From positions 35,881,792 to 35,945,791 of the forward strand of contig OZ023207.1 in NCBI GenBank assembly GCA_963995525.1: a DNA stretch of 64,000 nucleotides, read 5' to 3'. Below the pieces are notes generated by a model, which was not told the DNA's origin, did no database searches, and worked only from the letters and a program-made list of their open reading frames with translations. This document shows, piece after piece, positions 22,230-33,780 of this stretch; positions within the stretch are counted from its first letter, which is position 1; the number at the start of each line of letters is the position of its first letter. Both the position numbers and the translations under genes were made by a program. The stretch comes from Escarpia spicata. Lineage: Eukaryota > Annelida > Polychaeta > Sabellida > Siboglinidae.

Positions 22230-22662
22230 AGTCGAAAGCTCGTCGAAGTTGCTAGTCGCCCGTAGGCCTGGACGTTGCGTATCCGTTACACGGTTAGGAT
22301 ACATCGACACCGACAGTAACCGATTATGTAAGTTAATTCGCATGTAAGTTCATATTGGTCTACACAAATTGATTGATGTATTTGAATCATGTTTTTTATT
22401 TATAAATGATTGGTTTTAATAAATCATATTCGATACATATTGCATATTTATAATGTTGCATACATTTGTATGCAGCACATGATTGGGAACAGTTTTCTAA
22501 TTAAATATTTATTACTGTTTTAAATGGGGAAATAATTTTAAATTAGTAAAATTATATTATACAAATAATATTAAAAAAAAGTAAAATATTAAATTCCCTA
22601 ACAGCTATCAAATGTGGACTGTTTGCTTATCAGCTGCTCCTATTGTGACACGTGACGATGTA

Positions 22663-22985
22663 TTGAGCGTGATGTGTACTGGTTAGAGCGTTTGACTATT
22701 CTTCGTCGAAATCTCCTGATTTGATTCCTCTTACTGCCATTTCGGACCTTTGGCATGTTCATTCACCCCACGTTGCTCCAGTTCACTCGTCTGTGTGAAA
22801 GAGTATCTGGATATAATAGTGGTTGATATTTGTGTACAAATAGTCTTAACGTAGTAACTGCAGCAAGGCTGGATGCTTCCCACAGAAGTTGAGATGGTGT
22901 TTGATTGAACAGGTCAGCCAGAGAGTATAGCGCTTTGAGCAGTCCTAAGGACTGGATATTGCAGGACTGGATATTACTGGGCCAG
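22663..22985 (+). mobile_element. tRNA-derived SINE (tandem duplicate)
   Basis: Copy of the 20,235-20,560 SINE in tandem unit B, with a few single-base differences. Confidence 0.75.
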
Positions 22986-24775
22986 TAGAAAAAAATATGG
23001 CATTTTTTTCAGATGTTCCATAAAGGAGCATTCTTTTAAAACCATGTTTTCTAAGTAAAGAAATTACGTCATTGTTTTGCCGTCCATTGGTTCAACACAC
23101 ACGTAACCACAATTGTATATGTAATATTCATAAACGTTTACATGTTGATCATATTATGCTATTGCATCCGATGGCTAGCTTTAGCTTAGGCATTTATTAC
23201 TATTTAGAAACTGTAGAGTTTGAACACGCAAGGTCATTTTTATTTGGTATTAAGCTCATTATTTGATTTCTTATCAGTTAACGTGTCTGTGTCAATTTAA
23301 CAAGGGTTTGGTTTTCCAATACTGTAGTGTTTGAAACATCAGAATAAAAAAACAAATACAACAATAAAAATGCATATTTTTATAATATTATCCTTACTGC
23401 TAAAAGTTATCTAAAAGCCCCAAGTTAGTTGACTAGCTTACCATTTAATAGACACTCTATATACTGTTATGGTGTTTGCAAACAGAATGGTTTCATAAAG
23501 ACGTATTTTGTAAGAATATTAGTTGAATATATTATTATTGCTATTAAACATAATATTAGTCTCATGTATAATGCTATGGATATGATTTAGAAAGCAATTA
23601 TCTATCTAATTAAATACTGTTGCAATCACACCAAATTACTAGGATGGATATACTATAATGAGAGTATTAATTGTTATACCTCTGCATAAAGTAGTTATAG
23701 TTAGGCTCCTCTTTGGAAATTGTATACAGGCACTAAGGCCATAAAACCTCCAACTACACCCCCTCTTGGGAACTTGAGCAAACCACTTTTCCCTCACGCA
23801 GAACTCTTGTCTCAACAGGGTTTTCATGTGCACTCTTTGCACACCCCAGCCTTGAGGGCCTGCTATATGAGTATGGATTTATAGGATCAGTATCAACTGA
23901 AAGCAAAGTTGAGTTATTAAGCCAGAGGTGATTATTGTGTCAATTAATTCATGATGCGTACACACAACAAAAGATAAAACTGAGACCAAGTGATGGACAT
24001 GGCACAGTAATTGCCTATAAATGGACCACATACTTATGCTGGTCAGCTGCACTAGTCTCCTGAATGCAGCACACAAACAGGTTATTCTTTATTTACAGAC
24101 ATGTACCGTATTTGTTTAACTTTAATAAATAATTTCTGACTGGTTTGCAATAATTCGTTGTCCAGTTATTAGTTTTATTTGGATTGGTGTATTAAAATTA
24201 AAGTTCTGTTTTCATTGCCCTAAAAATTATCAAATGTGGTGGCTAAATAATTTGTATTTGTATTACAATTTTATATTATGGAAGCAATAAAACAATATGC
24301 GAGATTCGTGTAAAAATGTTGATACTTTACAATATATTATGAATACGCTATGCTTCTTGTATAAATAATTAACTAATTAATTAAAGTACTACGTACATGT
24401 TGTTATTGTTTACATTTGTGGAGAGGTTCAAATAAATTTAATATTTAATCTTAAGTCATGATAAAAATGCGATACAGTTGTATTTTAATGATTCTTTTTA
24501 TGTTATTTAATTACTTTGTGATTTATGCTACGCTCATATGAGAAATGCACGTTTATCAATTTTATTGCAAATCCCAACCGCGGTGGTTCCCACAAAGCGT
24601 CTTGTTATATTTGTATAACGCATTGGTGATTTTACCACGTCAGACAACTGATTATATTGTAGGTTTATGAAAAGAAAGCGGACTCAAACAGAGCAACTTC
24701 CTCTCGCGAATGTTGTAAACAGAATGACTGGCAAACTTCCGGCGTTCATTTATATGACCTGATTTTCGCGCATGC
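22976..24775 (-). repeat. Right arm of the large palindrome
   Basis: Inverted partner of 14,996-18,383; the matched blocks are listed there. It appears free of the large insertions of the left arm and so is the better guide to the ancestral arm (about 1.8 kb). The inner end (GGCCAGTAG, 22,978) pairs with CTACTGGCC at 18,352. Confidence 0.85.
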
Positions 24776-25032
24776 GCGGACCCTGCCAACCTCCTCTGGG
24801 TGTTGAGGCTGCACTCACCATACGTTCAAGTTCACTTTGATGAATACAATTTATAAATTCGTTTCGAAATGTCTTTAAGCATAGTGAGACATATACACTA
24901 TAGTGACAGCCATGTGAGAAAAATTACTATTACTTGCGACAGTAATCATAAAACAAATATTTCCATACAAGAAACGCGGCGCTAGTGTACGTGGACGATA
25001 AAGGAGAAAGCCTACGATGCACTTCGCAAATT

Positions 25033-25250
25033 AATAACTAAAAGTTCGAAAATTAACTACTCAGATCCTTAAAAACATGATGATTACAATATTTCGCTCA
25101 CTTGGTTATTATTAAATGAATTACGTCACCACGTATGAATAGAAAGTTACATAAATGTATAGGATGCAGCAATTAAAACAACCTTAAAACCTACCGAATG
25201 TGTAGTGCTTAACATGTAAACATTTAGTGCGCATGGCCACAGCTGCCAAC
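25033..25250 (-). repeat. 220-bp repeat, copy 3, inverted
   Basis: Reverse complement matches the 19.58 and 22.01 kb copies with moderate divergence (GCGCACTAAATGTTTACATG, TTAAGGATCTGAGTAGTTAA). Another GCCAACCTC terminus-like word lies at 24,787, next to the outer end of the right palindrome arm. Confidence 0.75.
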
Positions 25251-25727
25251 CTCTTCTTACTCTTCGTAGCAACCACCAGAGAACAGCCAAGAATTAGCAC
25301 CGTGGTGTATATAATAAATGCGTTGCGTCTTGTTTTACAATTATGTTTTGGGTCCGTGTAAATACTGTATTTTCCTTTTCCGTTCGCAAATTTCAAAATG
25401 AAAAACAAAAACAGCAAACATTTTATGTTTTCGATTTAATTTGTTTTAGTAAGATAAAGGTAAAATTAATCAAATCTAATACATGCGGTATTTCTAATAC
25501 ATGTTAGAAAACGAAATAACGACACAAGCCGTCTTTCTTTTTCACTGCAGCAGAACAAAAAAACTATTCGTTTTTCGTATTTCGGTTTTATACTTAGGAA
25601 GCTTCGACTGCGTTACATCTTCGGCTAGGCGGGAAATTTGTTGTTGTTTCGGTGCAATAAAAGCGACTTTTGAAAACAACTTCTCTGAAGTTCTATCGTC
25701 GCCGAAATGGTATTGTTGCCGACGACG
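25251..25727. other. No gene recognised
   Basis: A plus-strand open frame from 25,501 runs through this stretch into the hairpin, the AT repeat and the antisense strand of a LINE; it has no recognisable domain and is not accepted as a gene. Confidence 0.4.
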
Positions 25728-25759
25728 CGACCTGTATGGACGAAGTTCGTCCGTACAGG

Positions 25760-25762
<3 letters not shown>
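25728..25762. repeat. Near-perfect hairpin, 17-bp arms, 1-base loop
   Basis: CGACCTGTATGGACGAA (25,728-25,744), one G, then TTCGTCCGTACAGGTCG (25,746-25,762): the arms differ at one position. The hairpin abuts the (AT)n run that follows, at the 3' break of a minus-strand LINE. Confidence 0.8.

Positions 25763-25798
<36 letters not shown>
25763..25798. repeat. (AT)n microsatellite
   Basis: About 18 AT units between the hairpin and the broken end of a minus-strand LINE, whose frame reads into it as an isoleucine-tyrosine run. Confidence 0.95.
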
Positions 25799-25803
<5 letters not shown>

Positions 25804-26730
25804 TGTCATTTTCTAGCATCACTTTTGTTTTCGAGATGTTCATCTTCAGACTTTGCTTTTTTACTTTCATCAGCTAGCTCCTGCAGCATTTTTTGTAGTT
25901 CTTGCGGCGTTGTAGCGCATGTGAGTATGTCCTTAGCGAAACAAAGATGACTGACCTATTCTCCGTCTATCCTCAAGCCTCAGGTTTCCCAGATCAGTCT
26001 TCGGAATATGTGTTCGAGTGTTGCCGTAAACAGCTTGGGCTATACAGAGTCCCCCTGCCGTACTCCTCTCTTGATGTTGATCGTGTTGCTTTTTTGTGTA
26101 GATTGGCTGTTACCAGGCTGTTGGTGTAGATGTCTTTCAGGAGTTCGATGTACACGTCTTCTATGCCCTGTTCTTGAATGGAGGTCAGTATTGCTTGAGT
26201 TTGCACCGATTCGAAAGCCTTTTCATAGTCGACGAATGCGAAGCAGAATTATATTCTCGGCATTTCTCGTTCAGTTAATTTACGACGTGTACGTGGTCTG
26301 TCGTTGGGTTCCTACTTTTGAATCATGCTTGTTGTCGTGGTTGGTTTTCGTCGAATGTCTTCTCTAGCCTACTCGTTAGTATCTTTTTGAATATTTTGTA
26401 GATGTTTGATAACACACATATCGGTCTGTAGTTCAGTAAGTCTGTCTTATTTCCCTTCTTGGAGATTTTTTATCACCGTTTTTGCGTTCTTCCATGCGGT
26501 GGGTATTCGTCTTTCCGATAAGCATTTAGTATACAGCTTAGCCAGTGATTTAGAGATGGTAACTTCTCTTGTTTTTAATGTTTCAATGTTTACATGGTCG
26601 TTGCCTGAAGTATTTCCATTTTTCCTATTTCTTGGCGCTGCTTCCACCTCTCATGAAGTTATCTCTGGTACCTCTTTCGGGTCGGTGTGAATTATGGTCC
26701 TCTGTTCACTGTCTCCGCCACGGTGATCAC
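25799..26730 (-). mobile_element. RTE-like LINE fragment, RT core
   Basis: Minus-strand frames read DPKEVPEITS and the NGNTSGNDHVNIETLK segment, SLAKLYTKCLSERRIPTAWK, then QTQAILTSIQEQGIEDVYIE, a GVRQGD-like region in another frame, and finally LKMNISKTKVMLENDTPIY, ending in the (AT)n run. The same family is seen at 44.2-46.45 kb in the other orientation. Both the endonuclease and the RT tail are missing here, and the frame is broken several times. Confidence 0.8.
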
Positions 26731-26839
26731 AAAACGGCTGACACGTGCTCTGATGCCTCCATCCTCATATCATGTGTGATATTTTACACCAAAATGCCTA
26801 TCTGGCTTTCTGGCGTCCAGTCCTGAGAAAGATCAATGA

Positions 26840-27316
26840 TGTTCAAATATTCCTGCAAAAGCCTCGGGCTGGACAGTTGCGCGACCAAACTCGGGGCGCT
26901 TTTTTCTCTCCTGCGAAGAGGAACGCGAAAACGTCGTTGAAGAGGCAAAGACAAAGGCTACGGCATCCTGCGAGGAAATGGGGGTAACAACAGAAAGAAG
27001 GTTGCGGCGGAGAAGACGATTGGCGGGAGAAAACGCTAAGGATGCCCGCTTGTCACTACAAACGGAGGTGAGGCGAGAGCAGCTGCAGATCATCGGTCGA
27101 CTCCACGGGGAGATAAGAAACAAGACAAATCACATGATGGGTGTGGACGACAAAGTCGGGTTTGTGTGGTGTATGCGTAATGATACCTATCCCACAGTGC
27201 ATCTTTTTTTTTGGGGGGGGCTACATTTTTACTCTTGCCCCCACCGGCACTTGACCACGCTACGCCACTGCTGGAAGACAAGTTTAGATATAATAATCTA
27301 TTTTATCAGCATTTAA
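26840..27316 (+). CDS. Unassigned charged open frame
   Basis: An open frame of about 158 codons with no clear start. The middle part is rich in Glu, Lys and Arg (CEEERENVVEEAKTKA, then RRLRRRRRLAGENAKDARLS) and would form a helix. It continues with EQLQIIGRLHGEIRNKTNHM and DDKVGFVWC; this part weakly recalls the C-terminal region of hAT/ZMYM-type transposase proteins, which is a guess from memory. A G run near 27,213 suggests the downstream part of the frame is chance. The composition stands out from the AT-rich surroundings. Confidence 0.2.
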   Translation, partial: CSNIPAKASGWTVARPNSGRFFLSCEEERENVVEEAKTKATASCEEMGVTTERRLRRRRRLAGENAKDARLSLQTEVRREQLQIIGRLHGEIRNKTNHMMGVDDKVGFVWCMRNDTYPTVHLFFWGGLHFYSCPHRHLTTLRHCWKTSLDIIIYFISI

Positions 27317-29638
27317 TCTTCTTAGTTAGAACAACTAAAGTGGAAATGGTGCACTTCGTGAAATCCAATCCGGTTGGCGTCATTCCAGTGGCGCTGTGTA
27401 TAAGATTTAAAACAATTAATATCTGTAATGTAAGTCATTCAAACTTGACACCATATGTGATGTATGTGTAAATAAAACACAACATTTAGGCTTAAGATAT
27501 TCTTAGCAAAGCATTTATTCAAGGTATTACACATATGTTGTTTAAATCTGACGTCAATCCCTAATTGGAGGTGGTACAAATTTGTGTACATGAACGTGTG
27601 GCATTCAGCGATATTTTACAAATTCCTAGTACTGTTCTATAGATGGATTAGAGGAGATTGTTTTGATTTATTAATCGTGGATTCTGAGTCTACGTTAAGG
27701 TAACTATGGTACATTTTGTTTGATGTCGATGACGAAACCAAATTAACTTTTTCGACACACTATTCAATGTTTCAGCTCTGTCTTCCTAAAAATAAGCGTA
27801 TCGATAACGTATTTGTGATCTTCTTTTATAATTCTTTAAACATACATATATATATATATACATATATAATTATGTATATATATATATATATAAATACGTT
27901 AAAACAAAATATCTACTAAGAAAATATCCATTTATGACAAGAGGTCATTGAGATACCCTACGGGTCTGAATGTAAGTCCAATTTCAGAGTGAGGTAAACT
28001 GATTTGAGAGGGTTGCCCACTGTGTAATTACTTAGGAAGTTTTGAAATTTTAAAAAGGGCAACCAAAAATAGCACGAGGTGTCTGTTTCGACCCTATTGC
28101 ACCCCAACTAATAAATAAATGTATATTTTATTGTTATGAAAACGGCATATTCGATTTAAGTTAAGTATAAATACATTAAAGCAGTGTATTTACTGGTGTT
28201 TCGCAATTTCGCATTAAGCAATAAGAGCAATCGTTTCAACAGAAACCTGAACAAACTCTTCCATTGGATATCCATATTCTAAATCTCTACAATTTATTTA
28301 CTCAAATCTGTCCAAATAATCAATACTTGCACCCTCATTCAACTATAAAATGACTCTAAATTATCACTGACAAACAGTTCGCGTGCGAGGTAATAGGGTT
28401 GGTCGATGTTATGGCTAGGATATATCAATGCTTTTACAAACGAATATGTACAAAATGGCTTACAATGTCCAAGGAAACTACCAATTGGTTGAAGCAACAA
28501 CACTAGTATGAGATGTCATAGAGAATAAAGTATTACAAATATTGATCATCTGTCCGACCTATGTAACATAGGCTTATGTAGGTGATATTTGTAAGATTCC
28601 ATTTACTGCTCATTGGTGCTCCTCATAGTAAGCATAATATATCACTCGATAACAGAAGTGTAGACGAGAAATATTAGGTCTATCAGCCATTTGCTAGTAC
28701 AATATTCTCACTGCAGTCCTGCTACTGTCGCTCTCTGAACGTTCAATTAAAAGCAATAATGTGCATCAATGATCAGAATGTTCACATTATTCAGTTTTCT
28801 TTACAAATCATCATGTTTTAGGAATATATATGTAGGATGACTTAATCATTATATTTAAATACTTATATAATAGTGCTGCTAAAGAGGGTGAAGGCAGATT
28901 TTGAAATTAAGGACAAACTGATGTCATCATTCTGGTGTTGTCATTTCTTGGGTTACCATATACAAAATCTGATAGTTGCAAATCTAACGAATCTTCACTT
29001 GTTAGAATAATATCACTGTTTATTTGTTAAATACTGACTGTCCCCCACCCATCCTAATGTTTAGCTTACATAACATTACATGTCACTCCACAGCTGCCTA
29101 ATAATCCCAACTAACATAATTATTAACTAGTTAATATATGTGTAGTTAATCAGAATATATGATAAATATCAGGCACCTGCTCATACAACATTCTTATTGC
29201 AAAACTGTGGGTTATGATCACTGAATTATACAGGCTGCCTCATATGTGATTTTTAGAAAGAAACAAGCAAATTTTAACCGGGTAGTATTACCACTTTTAA
29301 CTGGTATTTGTTCTAAAAAATAAAGTGAACTATATACATTTGTTTGTAGGAGAGAAAAATAGATAAACTACGGGACACAATATTGGAACATACAACAAAT
29401 CCGAATACAGTCGATATTTATAAAACACTGTTTTAATACCTATCTGGCAGGATGATTACAATGATGCATATTTTTCAATTGATATGCCTATATAAATGTT
29501 TACATTTTAATGGTAAATTGTTTTGATTAAGTCATTTTTACGATTTTTTATATTTTCTTTTCTTTAATTGTGTTGTGTGTACATAACTTACGTTGATACC
29601 ATAACAAGGTTGCTCAGTATTAATATATATTAATCACT
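27317..29638. other. Unassigned AT-rich region with interrupted TA repeats
   Basis: No coding domain seen over 2.3 kb. Interrupted (TA)n runs lie at 27,843-27,893. The rest has no recognisable LINE, SINE or duplicate of other parts of the window. Confidence 0.4.
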
Positions 29639-29772
29639 TACCTGACCAGCGGATAACGATATAATACAACTTGTTATGACGTGATGACGACAGTTGTGTG
29701 AAGAGGGTGATGTCGTCTTGATTGTCCCGATTTTCTTTATTAAGAACGTCAAGATGCACGGTGCGTAGCATT

Positions 29773-29815
29773 CGACCTGCCGCGTAGTAGTTCACACATT
29801 CATCATTCCTCCGAC
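29773..29815 (+). repeat. 43-bp direct repeat, left copy
   Basis: CGACCTGCCGCGTAGTAG, then TTCACACATTCATCATTCCT and CCGAC. It recurs at 30,426-30,466 with a few changes, so the pair brackets the satellite block between them. Confidence 0.8.
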
Positions 29816-29844
29816 CTACAACGTAACAACATTTTGAAATGTGC

Positions 29845-30218
<374 letters not shown>

Positions 30219-30425
30219 TCCGCAATCAGACGGATTGGTTGAATATTTTTGGGTGGAAAACATTTATTTTATTGACAGTGCCATACCAAATGTGGTTTTG
30301 ATGCATTTATTGTGGAATAAATTATAGCCATAAAATAATAATAATAAAATAGTAATAACTAATTTAATAAAAAACAATGATGAGGAAAACTGACGTTCGA
30401 ACTTGTTACAGATGCCAAGATAACT

Positions 30426-30466
30426 CGACCTGCCATAGTAGTTCACACATTCAACATTCTTCCGAC
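30426..30466 (+). repeat. 43-bp direct repeat, right copy
   Basis: CGACCTGCCATAGTAG, then TTCACACATTCAACATTCTT and CCGAC; diverged partner of 29,773-29,815. Confidence 0.8.
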
Positions 30467-31255
30467 TTTTTATTTAATATTATTTTTTGACTCTCATTGT
30501 ATCATCGCCTTTGAACAGGGCCACATGGAGCCACGGCGCTCTAAAAATGATATTTGATTATTATTATTTTCTTCATGCTGAAGACATCCCAGCACCAGAT
30601 AATATACAGGCACGGTAGTAAATATTCGCTGTATCACATGCGTCGTTGTTCTAGCTACAGTCGCGAACATGACATTGAACGGTGCTTATGTCGACACCAT
30701 CATCTCAGACCATTCGCTATATATTGTGCAGTTACTTTCATCACCCATGCTTGATATGTGTTAGTTAAGTGACACTTATTTAATTTATTTATGCGAACAT
30801 TTTCCGGAAAATGATGATCATTTGTAATTTTAAGAAAGACGTTGGTTCTTTACGTTTTTAATTGTAATGAATATTATATACTTTTTACATACCGTGATTT
30901 TGAAAGCACCCTCAGTTTCGTTCGGAGCGAACGTGCTAAAGGGAGGTGGAATGTGGCATTGACCCCCCGTCTACGTACTCCAACGCGGGAGAATTGTGTG
31001 GATGGGAACGAGAACGAGAGGTTTTGTTGCTTGTGTGTATTCGGTGTTTGGCTTTGTAAAACATTATTGTACACATCGTGTCGTTGCAATAATGTGTTGG
31101 GATGCACTTGCGATTAAATGCAACATATGCTCATAGCAGATAGCTCATAAGATAGTTTGTGAGTTCTCGAAATGATGCCAGCGAAAAGTGCGAGCACGGG
31201 GCATCGCAATATGGCGAACCGGTTGCAACACGGCTGTGTTTTGAATGATTTTTTT
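30467..31255. other. No gene recognised
   Basis: More mixed in composition than its surroundings around 30,900-31,200. A 91-codon plus-strand frame at 30,842 has no recognisable domain. Confidence 0.35.
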
Positions 31256-31830
31256 AATTGTTTGGTTCATCGTCATTGCTCAGAGTCCACCGCTAAGCAA
31301 GCCTCCGTTTCTCAAATCTAACATCCCTCGACGGAAGAAGCATTCGAGCTAGCATGAATCGACATAAAAACAAGACCCCCTCTTCCATCTACCATCATGT
31401 TGTAATGTGCAATCTCTGCGACCCAATGTCGACGGACTGAAATGTATCGTCATATATATTTCTTATTACCGCGACCCCTGGTTGCCTCGAGTGAGATTTG
31501 ATTAAAGGGAGACAGGCAGTGAAGCTGACTTGGATTTATTTAACGAATGTAAGTGATGTGTGTATATAGCTGAATGAACGATGGTGTAACAATGCCACTG
31601 TGAGGGAAACACCATATGCTGTTGGTGTTGAACTCTTGGTAATTGTTGTGGAACCATCTTTCCTGAGTTTTCTTATATATATATATATATATATTGTTTT
31701 TTTCTGACGATTCATGCTAGCTCGAATGCTTACTTTTCGCCCTCGCTTCTTCCGTCGCGGGATGTTACATGTGAGAAATGGAGGCTTGCTTAGCGGTGGA
31801 CTCTGAGCAATGACGATGAACCAAACAATT
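31256..31830. mobile_element. Small foldback (MITE-like) element
   Basis: The left arm 31,256-31,367 and right arm about 31,697-31,830 are inverted copies: AATTGTTTGGTTCATCGTCA, AGCAAGCCTCC and CATTCGAGCTAGCATGAATC reappear in reverse complement. The right arm has about 20 extra bases near 31,730-31,750. The interior of about 330 bases has no coding potential and includes a (TA)n run at 31,673-31,694. Such non-autonomous elements rely on a transposase elsewhere. The target duplication is unclear because the right side runs into a TA repeat. Confidence 0.8.
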
Positions 31831-31854
31831 AGTATATATATATATATATTCGTT

Positions 31855-31892
<38 letters not shown>

Positions 31893-31911
31893 AAATGATA
31901 TATATATATTC
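31831..31911. repeat. Interrupted (TA)n microsatellite
   Basis: TA runs separated by TTCGTTCTTA and AAGAAATGA. The duplicated segment X1 begins directly after it; X2 begins directly after a (GT)n run. Confidence 0.95.
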
Positions 31912-31979
31912 GTTCTTATGTACTGCCAACCACGAGCTAACATTAACATTGCCCAAGGAAAATCTTATGGATAGAATTC

Positions 31980-32567
31980 ATGGAATTGAAGACTGATCAC
32001 TTGATTCTAGTGTTATTGTGTTTGGGGTCTTTAATGAGTGCAGTCTGTTTGTTCAACTACTACCAATGTATAGCATGTATGACAAGACGGAATCATACGT
32101 TGGATTTGTGCTACGTTAATGTGGACAATTCCAAACACTCACGTAAAATGGCACCATTAGGTAATTAAGAAAATAACATGATATATATTGTACCTATATA
32201 TCGCCAAAAGATTAAAAGACAGAACATACAGAAAACATAGGTTAAGCAATGAGAACTCTCATTCGAGAGACACAGGCACACAGAAAAGTAGAAACCAATA
32301 CCATTTGCTATGTGTACGTGCTAGGCTGAAAACAGGGATAAAGAGAAAGAAAGAGGAATACAAAGTGAGACTTGAAACCAAATATGTGGCTAACGACTCA
32401 AAAAGGTATGGAAAGAACTTAGGAAAATCAACAAATACTAAAGCAAAATAAATGTAATCCAGGTATACACCACCATGGATTTGCAAATTAAATTAACAAC
32501 ATCTATGCCTGTTTTGACATTCTTGACTTGTCACAGGAACAGCAGCAAATGGACCATGTTGAGGATA
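31980..32567 (+). pseudogene. Older LINE, endonuclease-RT linker (left of element in X1)
   Basis: The frame from 32,188 ends RKKEEYKVRLETKYVANDSK followed by RYGKNLGKSTNTKAK, and a shifted frame then reads NNIYACFDILDFSQEQQQMD. This resembles the KKEYK-KLE-N...W-GL-ITNYK and FN-FY-RFD--DFS linker seen in Rex1/Maui/CR1-like LINEs between endonuclease and RT. The LINE resumes to the right of the foldback element at 39,851. Confidence 0.6.
32560..32567 (+). repeat. Candidate target-site duplication, left, X1
   Basis: TGAGGATA directly before the left end of the X1 element. The right counterpart at 39,843-39,850 reads TAAGGATA. Confidence 0.5.
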
Positions 32568-33079
32568 GCAGTAATATAGGCACATTGCGATACATCAAAT
32601 CAGCCAGTAGGAAGGGAGGATATCCCCCATTGCGCATGCGCAACGAAGACATATCCGGTGTAAAGACCCTGGTCGAAATAGTGTGAACTGGTGCGCCCCT
32701 GGTGGTGGAATGTTGAACTAGATGCGAGAAATGGAGAAATAAAACAAAATTCATTGTTTTTCCGAGAAAATAGATGCAACGCCTCTTGGCGAATACATAT
32801 GATAATATCATAGACCTCTGGCAGTGACATATGTTCTTTTCATTTGCCGTCAAGATTACAAATAGCCATGTATCAGTCTTTGTTCACCGGAAGCAAACCT
32901 GGCAGCTACCTTTATGGTAACACATTTACAGAAGCGTCTACTAACGGCCACATAGGTATTTTTGTCATAAACTACGGCACTCCTAGTGTCATAGAAATAC
33001 AAGGTGTACCAATAACAACGATTCAACGAGTGAGCGTAGTTGTATTTTATAATTTATGCATATTTGCAAAATAACGTCA

Positions 33080-33780
33080 TAACATTTTAGGTTTTCAAAG
33101 CGTGACGAGGTAACTTTCTAGCTTTTCGGCGTGTTAGCGTGATTACATCATATTTTATATCTCTACGCGTGAGCATGGTAACATCTTAGCACATTCTTCC
33201 CAAACACACATGGCGACAGCCATGTTTCAGTGAAAAGTTTGCCCTAACGCATACATTTTAAAGGCTTAACCATCATTTATGACGTAATTTGATTTATTGA
33301 CCTATCCCAAAGTGCCACCGAATGATAGTCTATGTACTCATTTCACCAATTATAGCCCACATTCATGGCGATAGCCATGTTTCAGTGAAAACGTCGCCTT
33401 GAAGTCCTAGCCGACATATTTTATGTCGTAGTTTGACCTATTGACCTATCACGAAGTGCCATCTAGTGACTATATAGGTACTCATGTTATCAACTATTGC
33501 CCACATTAAGTCTTAGCCATCATTTGCTATCTTACTTTGACCTATCATGAAACGACCCTAGTGCATTCTAGATACTCATTTCACTAATTATAATCTGCAC
33601 TCGTCTACAACATGCATGGCAGCAGCCACATTTAGTCTAAAATTCGCCCTTACGCATACATCATGAAGCAGTACCCATCATTTATATCGTACTTTGTCTT
33701 AATTACCCATAACGAAGTGCCATCTAGTGAATGTCTAGGTACCCACTTCACCAGTCATAGCCTACATTAGCCTTGGTTAT
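33080..33780 (-). repeat. Degenerate tandem-repeat arrays, minus orientation, X1
   Basis: First a minisatellite with GTGAGCATGGTAACATCTTA-type half-units, then units of about 150-190 bases marked by CATGGCGATAGCCATGTTTC, GTGAAAACGTCGCC and GACCTATC-CGAAGTGCCA. About 440 bases present in X2 (50,703-51,140) are missing here, so unit number varies. Confidence 0.8.

Larger units (their letters stand above)
20814..23242 (+). repeat. Tandem duplication, copy B (2.43 kb)
   Basis: Second copy of the 18,384-20,813 unit, with only scattered single-base differences. It is far less diverged than the palindrome arms that enclose it, so the duplication is much younger than the palindrome. It ends at TTTTTAT followed by TTGGTATTAAGC. 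Confidence 0.95.

Noticed and set aside
25501..25950. A 149-codon plus-strand frame
   Set aside because: It runs through a hairpin, an AT repeat and the antisense strand of a LINE.
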